Shown here: in pieces, positions 32,444 to 44,586 of the stretch
Layout: every line of letters begins with the position of its first letter
Numbering within the stretch: position 1 is the first letter of the stretch
NCBI GenBank assembly: GCA_045657105.1
Contig: JAZOSN010000059.1
Coordinates: 1-64,000, forward strand
From: SIG672 sp045657105
Lineage (GTDB): Bacteria; Bacillota; Clostridia; Oscillospirales; CAG-272
Direction: 5' to 3'
DNA: 64,000 bases
Program-made: the position numbers and the translations under genes
Notes under the pieces: generated by a model
Seen by the model: only the letters and a program-made list of their open reading frames with translations
Databases searched by the model: none
Told to the model about the DNA's origin: nothing

Positions 32444-34960
32444 ATGAAAAGAAAAATAGTTGCAGTTGTAGAAAATCACTTCGACCAGCTTTGGCGCAGA
32501 TGCTTTGAGCGCGACTTTCAGTCAAAGGGAAAAAACTATGTTTCCTACTCAAAGATCCAGCAGTATTACATTGAAGAAAACCTGAAGCTCTGCGAAAAAT
32601 ATCCCGAGTATAAATTTCAGATCGAAACGCCCTGTGCCGTTGAAACCTATCTCAAAAGCTTTCCAGAGCAGAGAGAAAAGCTAAAAGAGCTTTACAGTCA
32701 GGGAAAGCTCAGAACGCCAAGCACAGGCTATCTTATAGTCGATAGCAATATGGTCGGAGAGGAAACCATCATAAAAAATTTTCTGCTTGCCGAAAAATTC
32801 TTCTCTGAGTTCGGCGGAAAAACACCGAATGCCTCTTGCCGAAGCGACGCGTTCGGAAACAGCGCACAGCTTCCGCAGATACTTAAAAATTTCGGCGCAA
32901 CACACGTCAGAGAGCTCGCTTACGTTCCTTATGACGATGACGTCTGGCTCGGTCTTGACGGCTCGGCTATATGTGTAAAAAACCACCGTTTTCTCGGCAT
33001 GGGCGGAGGATGGAGCAAGCTTGCCCCCTGCCCTGAGTGCAGTGGATTTGGCGTAAATAACGGCGAAAAATGCTCATATTGCGGCGGCAGAGGAGTAGAC
33101 GAAAAAGGCGCGCTTCCCAGATGGACTGACGTCTATATCCGCGACGACGAGAGCGAAAGCGGAGTTATACAGGTCGGCGGTGAGGAGGTTTTGCCTCAGG
33201 AAAAAACGGTCACCATTATCGAAAAGATCCGCCGTGAAAAAGACGTCGATATTCACCTCGGCTTTGAAGAGGAGCTTCTCGATATATATGCAGATGAGAT
33301 CGAAAAGATCGAAAAGGGCGATTTTAACGGTCTTAAAGTAAGAGAGAGTCGGGAATTCAACCCGAACAATACAGGCTGCTTTACCACGAGGATCAAGACC
33401 AAGCAGAGCGAGTGCGAAATAGAAAACAAGCTTCTTGCCTGCGAAAGCCTGAAAGCGCTCGGATACGCCGACAAAAAGAGCGCGGAAAGCTACGACGAGG
33501 CATGGAAGAATATGATGCTCTCTGCCTTCCACGACTCGGTCACGGGCACGATGGTAGATGCTCCGTACTACGAGCTTCTTGACATACACGAAGGTCTGAG
33601 AGCCTTCGTGAACGAAAAATACTTGAAAGATAACGATACCGACTCTGTGACTGTATATAACCCATCATCGTTTGAAAGAAGCGGAATATACGAGAGCTCG
33701 GACGGAAAAATTGCGATAATAGAGAAAATAAAGCCGTACTGCTTTGCCGACGTGCATTTCGAGGAAAAGGGCGTTATAACGAGAGAAAAGCCGCAGATAA
33801 ATGAGCTTCCGAAGGAAGCGATCCTTACCGACAGGAGCACCTCTTCCGAGGCGGTACAGAGCGGTGAGATTTTCTTTATCGAAAACGAGTATTTCGTTAT
33901 CGAGGCGGATAATAACGGACTGCGCGCCATCACCGACAAGCGTTTCGGCGCCGTATCGGCAATAAGTAACGGCGAGCGCCCGTTCGAGTTTGTTATCGAG
34001 AGCGACGTAGGATCTCCGTGGGCAACGCTCGAAGAACCTGCAAGGGTATTTCCGCTTGCCGAGCGCACGGCGTTCGTTTCGCTCGAAAAGGGCGAGAAAT
34101 TCACGAAACTGAATTTCAAAACCTCTTCTACGATGCAGATGTGCGACGTATGCAATCCAACGATCATAGAATGGTCGCTCACGCTTTTTAAGGGCTATGA
34201 CAAAATAAGATTTGATGCAAAGGTGAACTGGCGCTCGATAAACAAGCGACTCAGAGTACGTTTTCCGCTTTCGGTTTCGGGAAGAGATATATACGGAATT
34301 CCCGGAGGATATATTGAAAGAGCACCTTACGAGCCGTCCTACGCGTGGGCAGGATCAAACGGTGACTGGCCGGCGTATAGATGGGGCGGCGTGGAGAGCG
34401 AAAACAAAAGTATCGCTATCTTCAACAGAGGAACTCCCTCTTACCGTATTCTGCCGAGTGAAAAAGGCGACAAAAAGACGCTTGCGATCTCACTACTCCG
34501 CTCGCCGTCGGTAGCAACATATCTGCATGAGCCGACATCCTACTCGATGACCGATTGGGACACGATGCGCGACGAGGGTATGCACGAGATCTCCTTGGAG
34601 CTTGCCTGCTACGGCTCGGCTTTCCCTGAAAGCGGGGTCGTAAAAGACGCCGAGAGCTTTGCACGCCCCTTCCTTTCTGTAAAAGAAAAGGTTGACGGGG
34701 AGCTTCCGTTTGTTCTTTCGGGCGGCGCGCTTGTTTCGCACTGCAAGGTTGCAGAGGACGAAAACGGTATAATTGCAAGAATAAGTGAAATATCGGGTAG
34801 TGGCGGCAGAGTAACGGTTTCTATTCCGCGCGCGGCAAAGGCGGTATATAAGACCGATATGCCCGAAAAAGCCGCCGAGAAGCTTGAGATCTCACACGAC
34901 GGATCGGTCACACTTGATCTCAGAGCATTTGAAATAGCAAGCATAAGAATAGTTTATTAA
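32444..34960 (+). CDS. Glycoside hydrolase family 38 alpha-mannosidase with an internal Cys4 zinc-knuckle-like insert
   Basis: An 838-residue cytoplasmic enzyme (no signal) hydrolysing alpha-mannosides. The zinc ligands His12 and Asp14 sit in VVENHFDQLW, the nucleophile Asp135 in RSDAFGNSAQLPQIL, and the third zinc His363 in AFHDSVTGTM, the GH38 signature. A middle helical domain and C-terminal beta domains follow. Unusual for the family is a stretch at about 194-216 with Cys196, 199, 210 and 213 in a CPECSGFG...CSYCGGRG pattern, like the zinc repeats of DnaJ. A strong AAAGGAGG site precedes the start. The divergent AraC gene probably regulates it; it is monocistronic with a terminator behind. 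Confidence 0.93.
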   Translation: MKRKIVAVVENHFDQLWRRCFERDFQSKGKNYVSYSKIQQYYIEENLKLCEKYPEYKFQIETPCAVETYLKSFPEQREKLKELYSQGKLRTPSTGYLIVDSNMVGEETIIKNFLLAEKFFSEFGGKTPNASCRSDAFGNSAQLPQILKNFGATHVRELAYVPYDDDVWLGLDGSAICVKNHRFLGMGGGWSKLAPCPECSGFGVNNGEKCSYCGGRGVDEKGALPRWTDVYIRDDESESGVIQVGGEEVLPQEKTVTIIEKIRREKDVDIHLGFEEELLDIYADEIEKIEKGDFNGLKVRESREFNPNNTGCFTTRIKTKQSECEIENKLLACESLKALGYADKKSAESYDEAWKNMMLSAFHDSVTGTMVDAPYYELLDIHEGLRAFVNEKYLKDNDTDSVTVYNPSSFERSGIYESSDGKIAIIEKIKPYCFADVHFEEKGVITREKPQINELPKEAILTDRSTSSEAVQSGEIFFIENEYFVIEADNNGLRAITDKRFGAVSAISNGERPFEFVIESDVGSPWATLEEPARVFPLAERTAFVSLEKGEKFTKLNFKTSSTMQMCDVCNPTIIEWSLTLFKGYDKIRFDAKVNWRSINKRLRVRFPLSVSGRDIYGIPGGYIERAPYEPSYAWAGSNGDWPAYRWGGVESENKSIAIFNRGTPSYRILPSEKGDKKTLAISLLRSPSVATYLHEPTSYSMTDWDTMRDEGMHEISLELACYGSAFPESGVVKDAESFARPFLSVKEKVDGELPFVLSGGALVSHCKVAEDENGIIARISEISGSGGRVTVSIPRAAKAVYKTDMPEKAAEKLEISHDGSVTLDLRAFEIASIRIVY

Positions 34961-34961
34961 A

Positions 34962-34999
34962 AACAAAGGATACTTCGATATGAAGTATCCTTTGTTTTT
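34962..34999. terminator. Bidirectional terminator between GH38 and nucleotidyltransferase genes
   Basis: Stem AAACAAAGGATACTTC and its complement around a short loop, with A and T runs at the two sides, between convergent genes. Confidence 0.85.
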
Positions 35000-35981
35000 A
35001 CTGTGCACCCGTTGACGATGCGGCGATTGCCAGATCTTTACTTCCTTTGTCCATAAGACTTATCGAATTCTGCGACAAGACCTCGCACTCGCCCACAACA
35101 CACATCTCTCCTACCACAGATCCGCACGAAACTCCTGCGCCCTTTCGTATGTGTGCGCCTGAGCATATCACCGAATCGCGCACGAAGGCTCCCGCCTCGA
35201 CTGTAACGCCGTCGAAAATAATGCTTCCCTTTATGTCGGCATCAGGCGAGATCTTGCAATTTTTACCGATGATGTTCTCACCGCGGGAATATCGCATATT
35301 ACATTCGAGATAAGACGAGGGAGTTCCCATATCGCACCAATAGCTATCGCTTCTCCAAGCCATCATCTTTTTGGTTTTTATTATTTTCGGAAAGACGTCG
35401 AGAGAAAAATCGAGCTTTTCATTATCGGGCAGAGAGTCGATTATCTCGCGGGAAATTATATAGATCCCGATATTCACAAGCTTCGATTCGCACTCGCCTG
35501 CCGACGGCTTTTCGCAAAATCCGACTATTCTTCCCGTCTTATCAGTAACGAGCACACCAAAGCGCGAGGTGTCCTCGACCTCGGTGCATGCGACACTCAG
35601 ATCGGCAGAGCTCTCGTAGTGTGTTTTTATCATATCGCAAAGATCGCCCTCGAATACCGCGTCACCGCTTATGACAAGCAGATCTCCGCCGACGAGCTTT
35701 GAGGCATTTTTCACCCCGCCCGCGCTTCCGAGAGGTTTTTCCTCGCTCGCGTATTTTACGTCAACGTCGTAAACGCTCGGTCCGATGCCCTTTTTCATCT
35801 CATCTCCGAGATAACCGACCGTAACAACCGCTTTTTTGATTCCGCATCTGCTCACCTCACCGAGTATTTTTATTACGTTCGGAACGTTATTTACAGGCAG
35901 AAGAGGCTTGGGAGTCTTTTCGGTAAGCGGATAAAGACGGCTTCCCTTTCCTCCTGCCATAATTACTGCGCTAAGTTTCAT
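34998..35981 (-). CDS. Sugar nucleotidyltransferase (mannose-1-phosphate guanylyltransferase/GlmU-like)
   Basis: A 327-residue cytoplasmic enzyme making an NDP-sugar from a sugar 1-phosphate. The N-terminal signature MAGGKGSRLYPLTEKTPKPLLP (residues 8-29) is the nucleotide-binding loop, with the sugar-binding segments GSAGGVKNA and FCEKPS. The C-terminal about 80 residues form a left-handed beta-helix of hexapeptide repeats (IIGKNCKISPDADIKGSIIF), as in ManC-like or GlmU-like enzymes. The exact sugar cannot be decided; proximity to an alpha-mannosidase makes a mannose derivative plausible. The ribosome site AAAGGAC supports the start. Confidence 0.85.
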   Translation of the reverse strand: MKLSAVIMAGGKGSRLYPLTEKTPKPLLPVNNVPNVIKILGEVSRCGIKKAVVTVGYLGDEMKKGIGPSVYDVDVKYASEEKPLGSAGGVKNASKLVGGDLLVISGDAVFEGDLCDMIKTHYESSADLSVACTEVEDTSRFGVLVTDKTGRIVGFCEKPSAGECESKLVNIGIYIISREIIDSLPDNEKLDFSLDVFPKIIKTKKMMAWRSDSYWCDMGTPSSYLECNMRYSRGENIIGKNCKISPDADIKGSIIFDGVTVEAGAFVRDSVICSGAHIRKGAGVSCGSVVGEMCVVGECEVLSQNSISLMDKGSKDLAIAASSTGAQ

Positions 35982-36047
35982 AAAACAAGTCCTTTCAAAT
36001 GAAAATTATCAGTTTTATTTTTTCCGACAAGTTTATGATTATTCCTC

Positions 36048-36076
36048 TTGAAAAAAAAGAGCTTTCGTGCTATACT
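36048..36076 (+). promoter_or_regulatory. Sigma-A promoter of rnhA
   Basis: TTGAAA (36048-36053), a 17-base spacer and TATACT (36071-36076), about 40 bases before the start of rnhA. Confidence 0.7.
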
Positions 36077-36114
36077 TTCTATAAAGTAATATATACGCGA
36101 AAGTTGATAATGAT

Positions 36115-36552
<438 letters not shown>

Positions 36553-36574
36553 TATCAAATTCACAAGTTATATA

Positions 36575-36603
36575 TTGATTTATGCTTTTTAATGTGGTAT
36601 TAT
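36575..36603 (+). promoter_or_regulatory. Sigma-A promoter of the VanY-like gene
   Basis: TTGATT (36575-36580), a 17-base spacer and TATTAT (36598-36603). A possible hairpin (GATTAT...ATAATC, about 36632-36667) lies in the leader. The boxes are identical to those at 17208-17236. Confidence 0.65.
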
Positions 36604-36703
36604 TAGTAAAAAGAGGATTTTTAAGTAAAAAAAGATTATAAGATGCCTGTTTTTGGGCGTATAATCATAAAAAGCAGTTTTAAATACCGGGGAGGAAAAT
36701 CCA

Positions 36704-37723
36704 ATGGCAGAAAACGCAAAAAATATGCACAAACACGGCATGGGCAAAATAATACTCGCGTCAATTCTTCTGATCTGCATCGCAGTCACGTCGCTTATAA
36801 TCACGTTCTCGGCGCTCTCGGCAGATGACGATGACGAGCGACCTCACAAGAAGGATCCCGACACCGAGGATTCGGACGGCGAGGGCAACGATGACGGCAC
36901 GGGCGACGACGGTAGCGGCAACCAGAGCGGCGAAGATGACAGTGGCGATCAGAACGACACTCCGAAAAACACGTCGGTCGATAAAAAGAGCAGTGACGTT
37001 CACAGAGGTCCGCTTCTCAGTCTTAGCGAGGAAAATCCGTACAATCGCCCCGCAGAAGAGCTCATCTCTTCCTCTGCGATGGACTCACTAAGTCCGGGCG
37101 AGGTGCTTTCCAGATATAACTTTATAAACGTTTCTTCGAGAAGTGACGGAAACTTCAAGCCGAGAAACAGACTTCTCTATCTCGATACCGCGGCGGCGAC
37201 CGCGTTCTGCGATATGATGGCACAGTTCGTTGCCGAAACGGGAGTCACTTATATTCAGCTCAGAGATGCTTACGTTAACAGAGGCGCTACCGATCCTCAC
37301 ACTACGGGAATGGCAGTCGACCTTAACATCTACGACGGCGGACTCAACTATCCCTTGAAGAACTCTTACAAGAATTACAGAGCGCACTACGGTTGGTTTA
37401 CCGCGAACTGCCACAAATTCGGTTTTGTGCACGTTCAGGACACGAACTCCTATTCGACGTTCAGATATATCGGCATTCCTCACGCGGGATATATAAATAG
37501 TAATTTCCTCACTCTTGACGCTTATCTCGAGCTTGTCAGAAGCAAGACTGCGGACGACAGACTCGTTATGACCGATGCAAACGGCAACGAGTGGTGGGTA
37601 TATTACGTTGAGGCTTCGGGAAGTGATACTACAAGTATAAAGGTATTCGGAAGCAAATATACCATCTCGGGTGACAACGTAAACGGATTTATAGTTTCGG
37701 TGGATACATCGGGAATTAAATAA
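36704..37723 (+). CDS. Membrane-anchored D-alanyl-D-alanine carboxypeptidase, VanY/M15 family
   Basis: A 339-residue protein with an N-terminal membrane anchor (about residues 15-38), then a very acidic Asp/Gly/Ser linker to about residue 95, and an M15B peptidase domain (about 120-265). Metal-site motifs are visible: His and Asp in ATDPHTTGMAVDLN (the SxHxxGxAxD pattern with Thr in place of Ser), and HKFGFVHVQ leading to YIGIPHAGYI. M15 enzymes trim D-Ala from peptidoglycan stem peptides outside the membrane. A further about 70 residues follow, probably a small C-terminal domain. A GGGGAGG ribosome site supports the start. It ends next to a terminator. Confidence 0.87.
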   Translation: MAENAKNMHKHGMGKIILASILLICIAVTSLIITFSALSADDDDERPHKKDPDTEDSDGEGNDDGTGDDGSGNQSGEDDSGDQNDTPKNTSVDKKSSDVHRGPLLSLSEENPYNRPAEELISSSAMDSLSPGEVLSRYNFINVSSRSDGNFKPRNRLLYLDTAAATAFCDMMAQFVAETGVTYIQLRDAYVNRGATDPHTTGMAVDLNIYDGGLNYPLKNSYKNYRAHYGWFTANCHKFGFVHVQDTNSYSTFRYIGIPHAGYINSNFLTLDAYLELVRSKTADDRLVMTDANGNEWWVYYVEASGSDTTSIKVFGSKYTISGDNVNGFIVSVDTSGIK

Positions 37724-37739
37724 GATAACAGAAAAGAGA

Positions 37740-37772
37740 AAAACCTGCACAGCATTTGTGCAGGTTTTCGTT
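37740..37772. terminator. Bidirectional terminator between VanY-like and CotH-like genes
   Basis: Stem AACCTGCAC / GTGCAGGTT around AGCATTT, with A-rich and T-rich flanks, between the convergent genes. Confidence 0.8.
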
Positions 37773-37775
37773 TTG

Positions 37776-40481
<2,706 letters not shown>

Positions 40482-40512
40482 ATCTGCGATCTTCCTTTTC
40501 TATATTTTTACG

Positions 40513-41892
40513 TCAGTTTTTCTGAAAAATGCGGAGCGCGTCGAATACTGAGCCGACACCGATAAGCTCGACCTCGCTCGGAAGCCTCGATGTGTCAAAT
40601 CTTGCAAGATCCTTTTTCGGCAGAATTATTTTGGTAAATCCGAGGCGGACCGCCTCGTTTATTCTTATCTCGGGCGCGGATACCGAACGGCACTCTCCCG
40701 CAAGTCCTACCTCGCCAAATGCGATAAGCTCGTCGGGCACGGGAATATCCTTTATGCTCGAAAGCAGTGAGAGCGCGATAGCCATATCCGCGGCAGGCTC
40801 GTCCAGACGAAGTCCGCCGATAACGTTAAGATAAGCGTCGCAAGAGGAAAAGCGCAGTCCAAGACGCTTTTCAAGCACCGCAAGAATTAAGTACATTCTG
40901 TTATAATCAATACCGTTCGAGGTTCTTCTCGGAGAAGAAAGGAAGCTGCTGGTGGTGAGTGCCTGTATCTCGGTTATCATCGGACGGCTACCCTCCATAA
41001 CGCAAACCGCACAGTTACCCGAAATATTACGCGGACGTCCTGCAAGGAGCATTTCGGAAGGATTTTCGACCTCGCGAAGTCCCTCTCCCGTCATTTCGAA
41101 AACTCCGATCTCGTTAGTCGAGCCGTAACGGTTCTTCGAGGCTCTTATGACTCTGAAAAGCTGTTGACGGTCACCCTCGAACGAGAGAACGGCGTCAACC
41201 ATATGCTCGAGGACCTTAGGTCCTGCGATACTTCCCTCTTTATTGACGTGACCGACCATAAGCACGGCAATTCCTTTATTTTTAGCAAGTGAGATAAATC
41301 TCGCCGCGCACTCCTTGACCTGTGTGATGCTTCCGGCAGATGCGGATACCGCGTCTGCATACATCGTCTGTATCGAGTCTACGACCACGAAATCCGGCGA
41401 GATATTTTCGCACTCGGCAATTATCCTGTCAAGCGAGGTTTCGGTCATAATATAGAACATATCACCCGAAACGCCAAGACGCTTTGCGCGGTATTTGAGC
41501 TGTCCTGAGGACTCCTCTCCCGAAACGTAGAGAACCTTTTTATTTTGTCCGAGAACTCCGCAGATCTGCATAAGAAGAGTCGATTTACCGATACCCGGCT
41601 CACCTGCGATAAGCACCGCAGATCCGTCAACTATACCGCCTCCGAGAACTCTGTCAAGCTCTCTCATTCCGGTAAGGGCGCGCATATATTCGGGCATTTC
41701 GAGCTCTGAGAACTTGACCGCTCTGCTTTCTCCCACAACGACGGGTGCGCTTCTGTGAGGTGCGGCAGGTGCGCTTTGTGTCACGTGCTCTTCAAGCGTA
41801 TTCCACTCTCCGCAGGACGGACACCTACCCATCCATTTTGCGCTTCTATATCCGCACTCCGAGCACTCGTAGTAAGATTTTCCCTGTTTCAT
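40513..41892 (-). CDS. radA: DNA repair protein RadA
   Basis: A 459-residue RecA-like helicase that helps branch migration in recombination repair. An N-terminal Cys4 zinc finger (CSECGYRSAKWMGRCPSCGEW) is followed by Walker A GEPGIGKSTLL (about residues 96-106) and the RadA motif KNRYGS (about 250). A C-terminal Lon-like domain follows (about 300-459). Length is normal. The start has an AAGGAC site. It lies 25 bases after the amidase gene and upstream of the CotH-like gene, which suggests one transcript. Confidence 0.96.
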   Translation of the reverse strand: MKQGKSYYECSECGYRSAKWMGRCPSCGEWNTLEEHVTQSAPAAPHRSAPVVVGESRAVKFSELEMPEYMRALTGMRELDRVLGGGIVDGSAVLIAGEPGIGKSTLLMQICGVLGQNKKVLYVSGEESSGQLKYRAKRLGVSGDMFYIMTETSLDRIIAECENISPDFVVVDSIQTMYADAVSASAGSITQVKECAARFISLAKNKGIAVLMVGHVNKEGSIAGPKVLEHMVDAVLSFEGDRQQLFRVIRASKNRYGSTNEIGVFEMTGEGLREVENPSEMLLAGRPRNISGNCAVCVMEGSRPMITEIQALTTSSFLSSPRRTSNGIDYNRMYLILAVLEKRLGLRFSSCDAYLNVIGGLRLDEPAADMAIALSLLSSIKDIPVPDELIAFGEVGLAGECRSVSAPEIRINEAVRLGFTKIILPKKDLARFDTSRLPSEVELIGVGSVFDALRIFQKN

Positions 41893-41917
41893 ATCTTTAA
41901 AGTCCTTTTCTTTAATT

Positions 41918-42706
41918 TCAGCTTTTTTCCTGTGGCAGCTCCGACAGATAACTCTCGATTGCCATAAATATCACCGTTGCAAGATCGCGTCTGTATTCCC
42001 TGTCGCAAAGCTTTTCGGTTTCTGCGACATTAGACAGAAAACCGCATTCAACGAGCACAGCTCTCACCACCGCCTTGTCAAGAACGTATATCTTATAATC
42101 AGCTTTTTTAATCTTTCTGTTGTTGTCGCTTTGAAGCAGATCCTTTGCAAGGCTCTGTATATTCTGTGCAAGCTCTTTACCGCCCTCGACGTTTGATGAA
42201 TAGTAGACTTGAAGTCCGCTATATCTTTCGACGGCAAATTTATTCATATGAATACTCACGAATATACAGTTTTCGTATTCCTTTGTGATGTCGACGCGTC
42301 TGAAAGTATCCTGCGCCTTCTTTGAGAGCGTGGAGTTTTCATCGTAGTACATACTGTCGTCATCTCTTGTCATAATCACGTTATATCCGTTAAACGTGAG
42401 CATATCGCGAAGCAGCAGTGCAATATCGAGATTGAGATCCTTTTCGAGAACTCCCCCGATGCCGACTGCACCCCCGTCTGCGCCTCCGTGACCGGGATCG
42501 AGCACGACTGTAAGCTCTGCGCTTTGCGCGTCGCTATTGACATTGAGAATATTTTCTGTTAAAATATTTTGTGTGGCACTCCCCGACAGTCCGCTCACAA
42601 GCGCGGCGGCAACGAGAAGCAGTGCCGCGCACAAAACGAAGGACAGTCCGTCCCTTATGCCGAAAAATTCACGTAAATTCTTCTTTTTGTCTTTTATGTA
42701 CTCCAT
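41918..42706 (-). CDS. cwlD: N-acetylmuramoyl-L-alanine amidase, CwlD type
   Basis: A 262-residue protein with an N-terminal membrane segment (about 20-42) and an Amidase_3 domain (about 65-260). The zinc ligands are His in LDPGHGGADGG, Glu in GVLEKDLNLD and His in VSIHMN; the catalytic Glu is in VLVECGFLSN. CwlD makes muramic-lactam in the spore cortex, so this fits the sporulation genes nearby, but other amidases share the fold. I chose the ATG at 42706 after GGGTGAT; a frame opening further upstream starts with MHPPKH, which lacks a ribosome site. Confidence 0.85.
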   Translation of the reverse strand: MEYIKDKKKNLREFFGIRDGLSFVLCAALLLVAAALVSGLSGSATQNILTENILNVNSDAQSAELTVVLDPGHGGADGGAVGIGGVLEKDLNLDIALLLRDMLTFNGYNVIMTRDDDSMYYDENSTLSKKAQDTFRRVDITKEYENCIFVSIHMNKFAVERYSGLQVYYSSNVEGGKELAQNIQSLAKDLLQSDNNRKIKKADYKIYVLDKAVVRAVLVECGFLSNVAETEKLCDREYRRDLATVIFMAIESYLSELPQEKS

Positions 42707-42792
42707 ATATAAATCACCCGCCTGAAACATAGATGCTTTTTTACATAGTATATGCTTTGGCGGGTGCAAAAAGTAGTTTTTAATTAAAATGC

Positions 42793-43383
42793 TCAGTCTT
42801 TATTTTTGGGACGCGAGATCTTCGGAGCATATCTGTCCTCTTTTTCCTTGGGCTTTCTCATTCCGTGGCAGTATTTTACGCCGAGGATATAAGCCACGGT
42901 GCATACGATAATTCCGGGAATCGGTGTCAGAAGATTTGCAAAGCTTGCGTCTTTAATGAGCGTAAGGAGCGCAACGTACATTCCCTGAATGAACTTTGCT
43001 ATCATATTGGACACACCGTAGAGCTCTCCTGCCCACTGTGCGCCGTTTATATCGTAAACGATCTTTCCGATAAAGCTTAGCACTCCGAGAAGAATGTTGA
43101 GCGAGTTCGCCGCAAGAGCGAGCCAGAATCCCGTAAGCGGCTTATACTGACGCTTTCCCGCCTCTATTCTGATTCCGTCCTTCTGACCGAGCTCGTATAC
43201 GAGCATATATATCAGATAGAGATAGAAGAGAGCCGAAAAAGCTCCTGCTCCTAAAAATAGCGGCGAGTTCGGATTATTTTTGGACATGGTTGCCATAGAT
43301 ACAACGAGCCCGAAAAGAGTCATTCCAAACTGATAAAGGCAAAGTCTTACGACCTGATAGCCCTGTTTTCTGTAAAGATCCAT
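42793..43383 (-). CDS. Integral membrane protein of unknown function
   Basis: A 196-residue protein with four or five hydrophobic segments (near residues 14-34, 40-64, 88-108, 128-148 and 152-172) and a basic C-terminal tail. It contains no recognisable domain. A GGGAG ribosome site lies before the ATG. It is the first of a minus-strand series with the amidase, RadA and CotH-like genes, separated from the amidase by 86 bases. Whether it shares their transcript is not clear. Confidence 0.72.
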   Translation of the reverse strand: MDLYRKQGYQVVRLCLYQFGMTLFGLVVSMATMSKNNPNSPLFLGAGAFSALFYLYLIYMLVYELGQKDGIRIEAGKRQYKPLTGFWLALAANSLNILLGVLSFIGKIVYDINGAQWAGELYGVSNMIAKFIQGMYVALLTLIKDASFANLLTPIPGIIVCTVAYILGVKYCHGMRKPKEKEDRYAPKISRPKNKD

Positions 43384-43493
43384 AAAGTTCTCCCAAATAA
43401 GATTTTGCTTTATTTATTTTAACATACAATTATGAACAAAGAAACAACTATATAATAATATTCATACTATACTCTGAAAGGAGAAAAAGATAA

Positions 43494-44489
43494 ATGACAA
43501 ATCTTCCGAACGTTATCACGCAGTTTTCGGCGTACAAGCAGCTTATACAAAACCGCTCGCCCAAAACAGTCGAGCAGTACGAAATAGATCTTGCGCTTTT
43601 TCTGAAATACGTAAAAGCTATGCAGAGCGGCGTTCGTGACAGTGACGTTGATGCGATCGACGAAACCGATATTTCGGACGTGGACGTTGATTTTCTTGCA
43701 AGGATCACCCCGGATATGATAATGAACTTTCTTATGTTTGCCGCTCGCAGACGCGGAAACAAGGCATCGGTCACCGCAAGAAAGCTCTCGGCAATACGAA
43801 GCTTTTTTAAATATTATACGGTCAACAAGCGACTTCTCAGTGACAATCCGGCGAAGGACATCGACTCTCCTTCCGTCAAGCGTGCCCTGCCTAAATATCT
43901 GACGGTCGACGAGTGTGTTTCCCTGCTCTCGGCAATCGAAAACGATACCGATTCGAAATTCAGAGAACGCGATTTTGCGATCGTCACCCTGTTTCTAAAC
44001 TGCGGAATGCGTCTTTCCGAGCTTGTCGGCATATCGTTTTCCGATATTGATCCGGATATGCGCTCGCTTAAAGTTACCGGTAAAGGAAGCAAGAACCGAA
44101 TAGTATATCTGAACGAGGCATGCAAGAGCGCACTGAAAAATTACATCGCAGTCCGCGGCAGAGTCGAAATACACGACAAAAACGCGCTTTTTATAAGCCG
44201 TCTTGGCACGAGAATATCGAATAAGACGGTGCAGTGGATGGTCGAAAAGTATCTCAAACGCGCAGGTCTTGAATACAGAAATTTCTCGGTGCACAAGCTT
44301 AGACACACCGCCGCAACGCTTATGTATCAGAGCGGTCAGGTCGATATACGAGTGCTCAAAGACATTCTCGGTCACGAGCAGTTAAATACCACCCAGATAT
44401 ATACTCATATCAGTAATACTCAGATGGAAGAAGCGATGAGTGCAAATCCTCTTTCGGATATAACGCTCAAAAACAAGCCCGAGGAATAA
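43494..44489 (+). CDS. Tyrosine recombinase, Xer-like
   Basis: A 331-residue integrase-fold enzyme. The N-terminal SAM-like core-binding domain (about 1-120) is followed by a catalytic domain. The Arg in NCGMRLSEL, a Lys in the GKGSKNR beta-hairpin, HKLRHTAA (His-x-x-Arg), a second His in LGHEQLN and the nucleophile Tyr in TTQIYTHI are all present. The length and motif pattern resemble chromosomal XerC/XerD or orphan recombinases rather than phage integrases. No attachment site or other mobile gene lies nearby. A strong AAAGGAG site supports the start. A role in chromosome dimer resolution is possible. Confidence 0.9.
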   Translation: MTNLPNVITQFSAYKQLIQNRSPKTVEQYEIDLALFLKYVKAMQSGVRDSDVDAIDETDISDVDVDFLARITPDMIMNFLMFAARRRGNKASVTARKLSAIRSFFKYYTVNKRLLSDNPAKDIDSPSVKRALPKYLTVDECVSLLSAIENDTDSKFRERDFAIVTLFLNCGMRLSELVGISFSDIDPDMRSLKVTGKGSKNRIVYLNEACKSALKNYIAVRGRVEIHDKNALFISRLGTRISNKTVQWMVEKYLKRAGLEYRNFSVHKLRHTAATLMYQSGQVDIRVLKDILGHEQLNTTQIYTHISNTQMEEAMSANPLSDITLKNKPEE

Positions 44490-44586
44490 AAATTACACAA
44501 AAACGAATGTAAATTCACTTCGTGTTAATAAATGTATTATATATTAAAGACAGTAACTTACTATTTTTTTCAAAACGGAGAATAAA

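Noticed and set aside
43494..44489. Integrated phage or genomic island next to the tyrosine recombinase
   Set aside because: Neighbours are housekeeping genes, and no attachment-site repeats or phage genes are seen.
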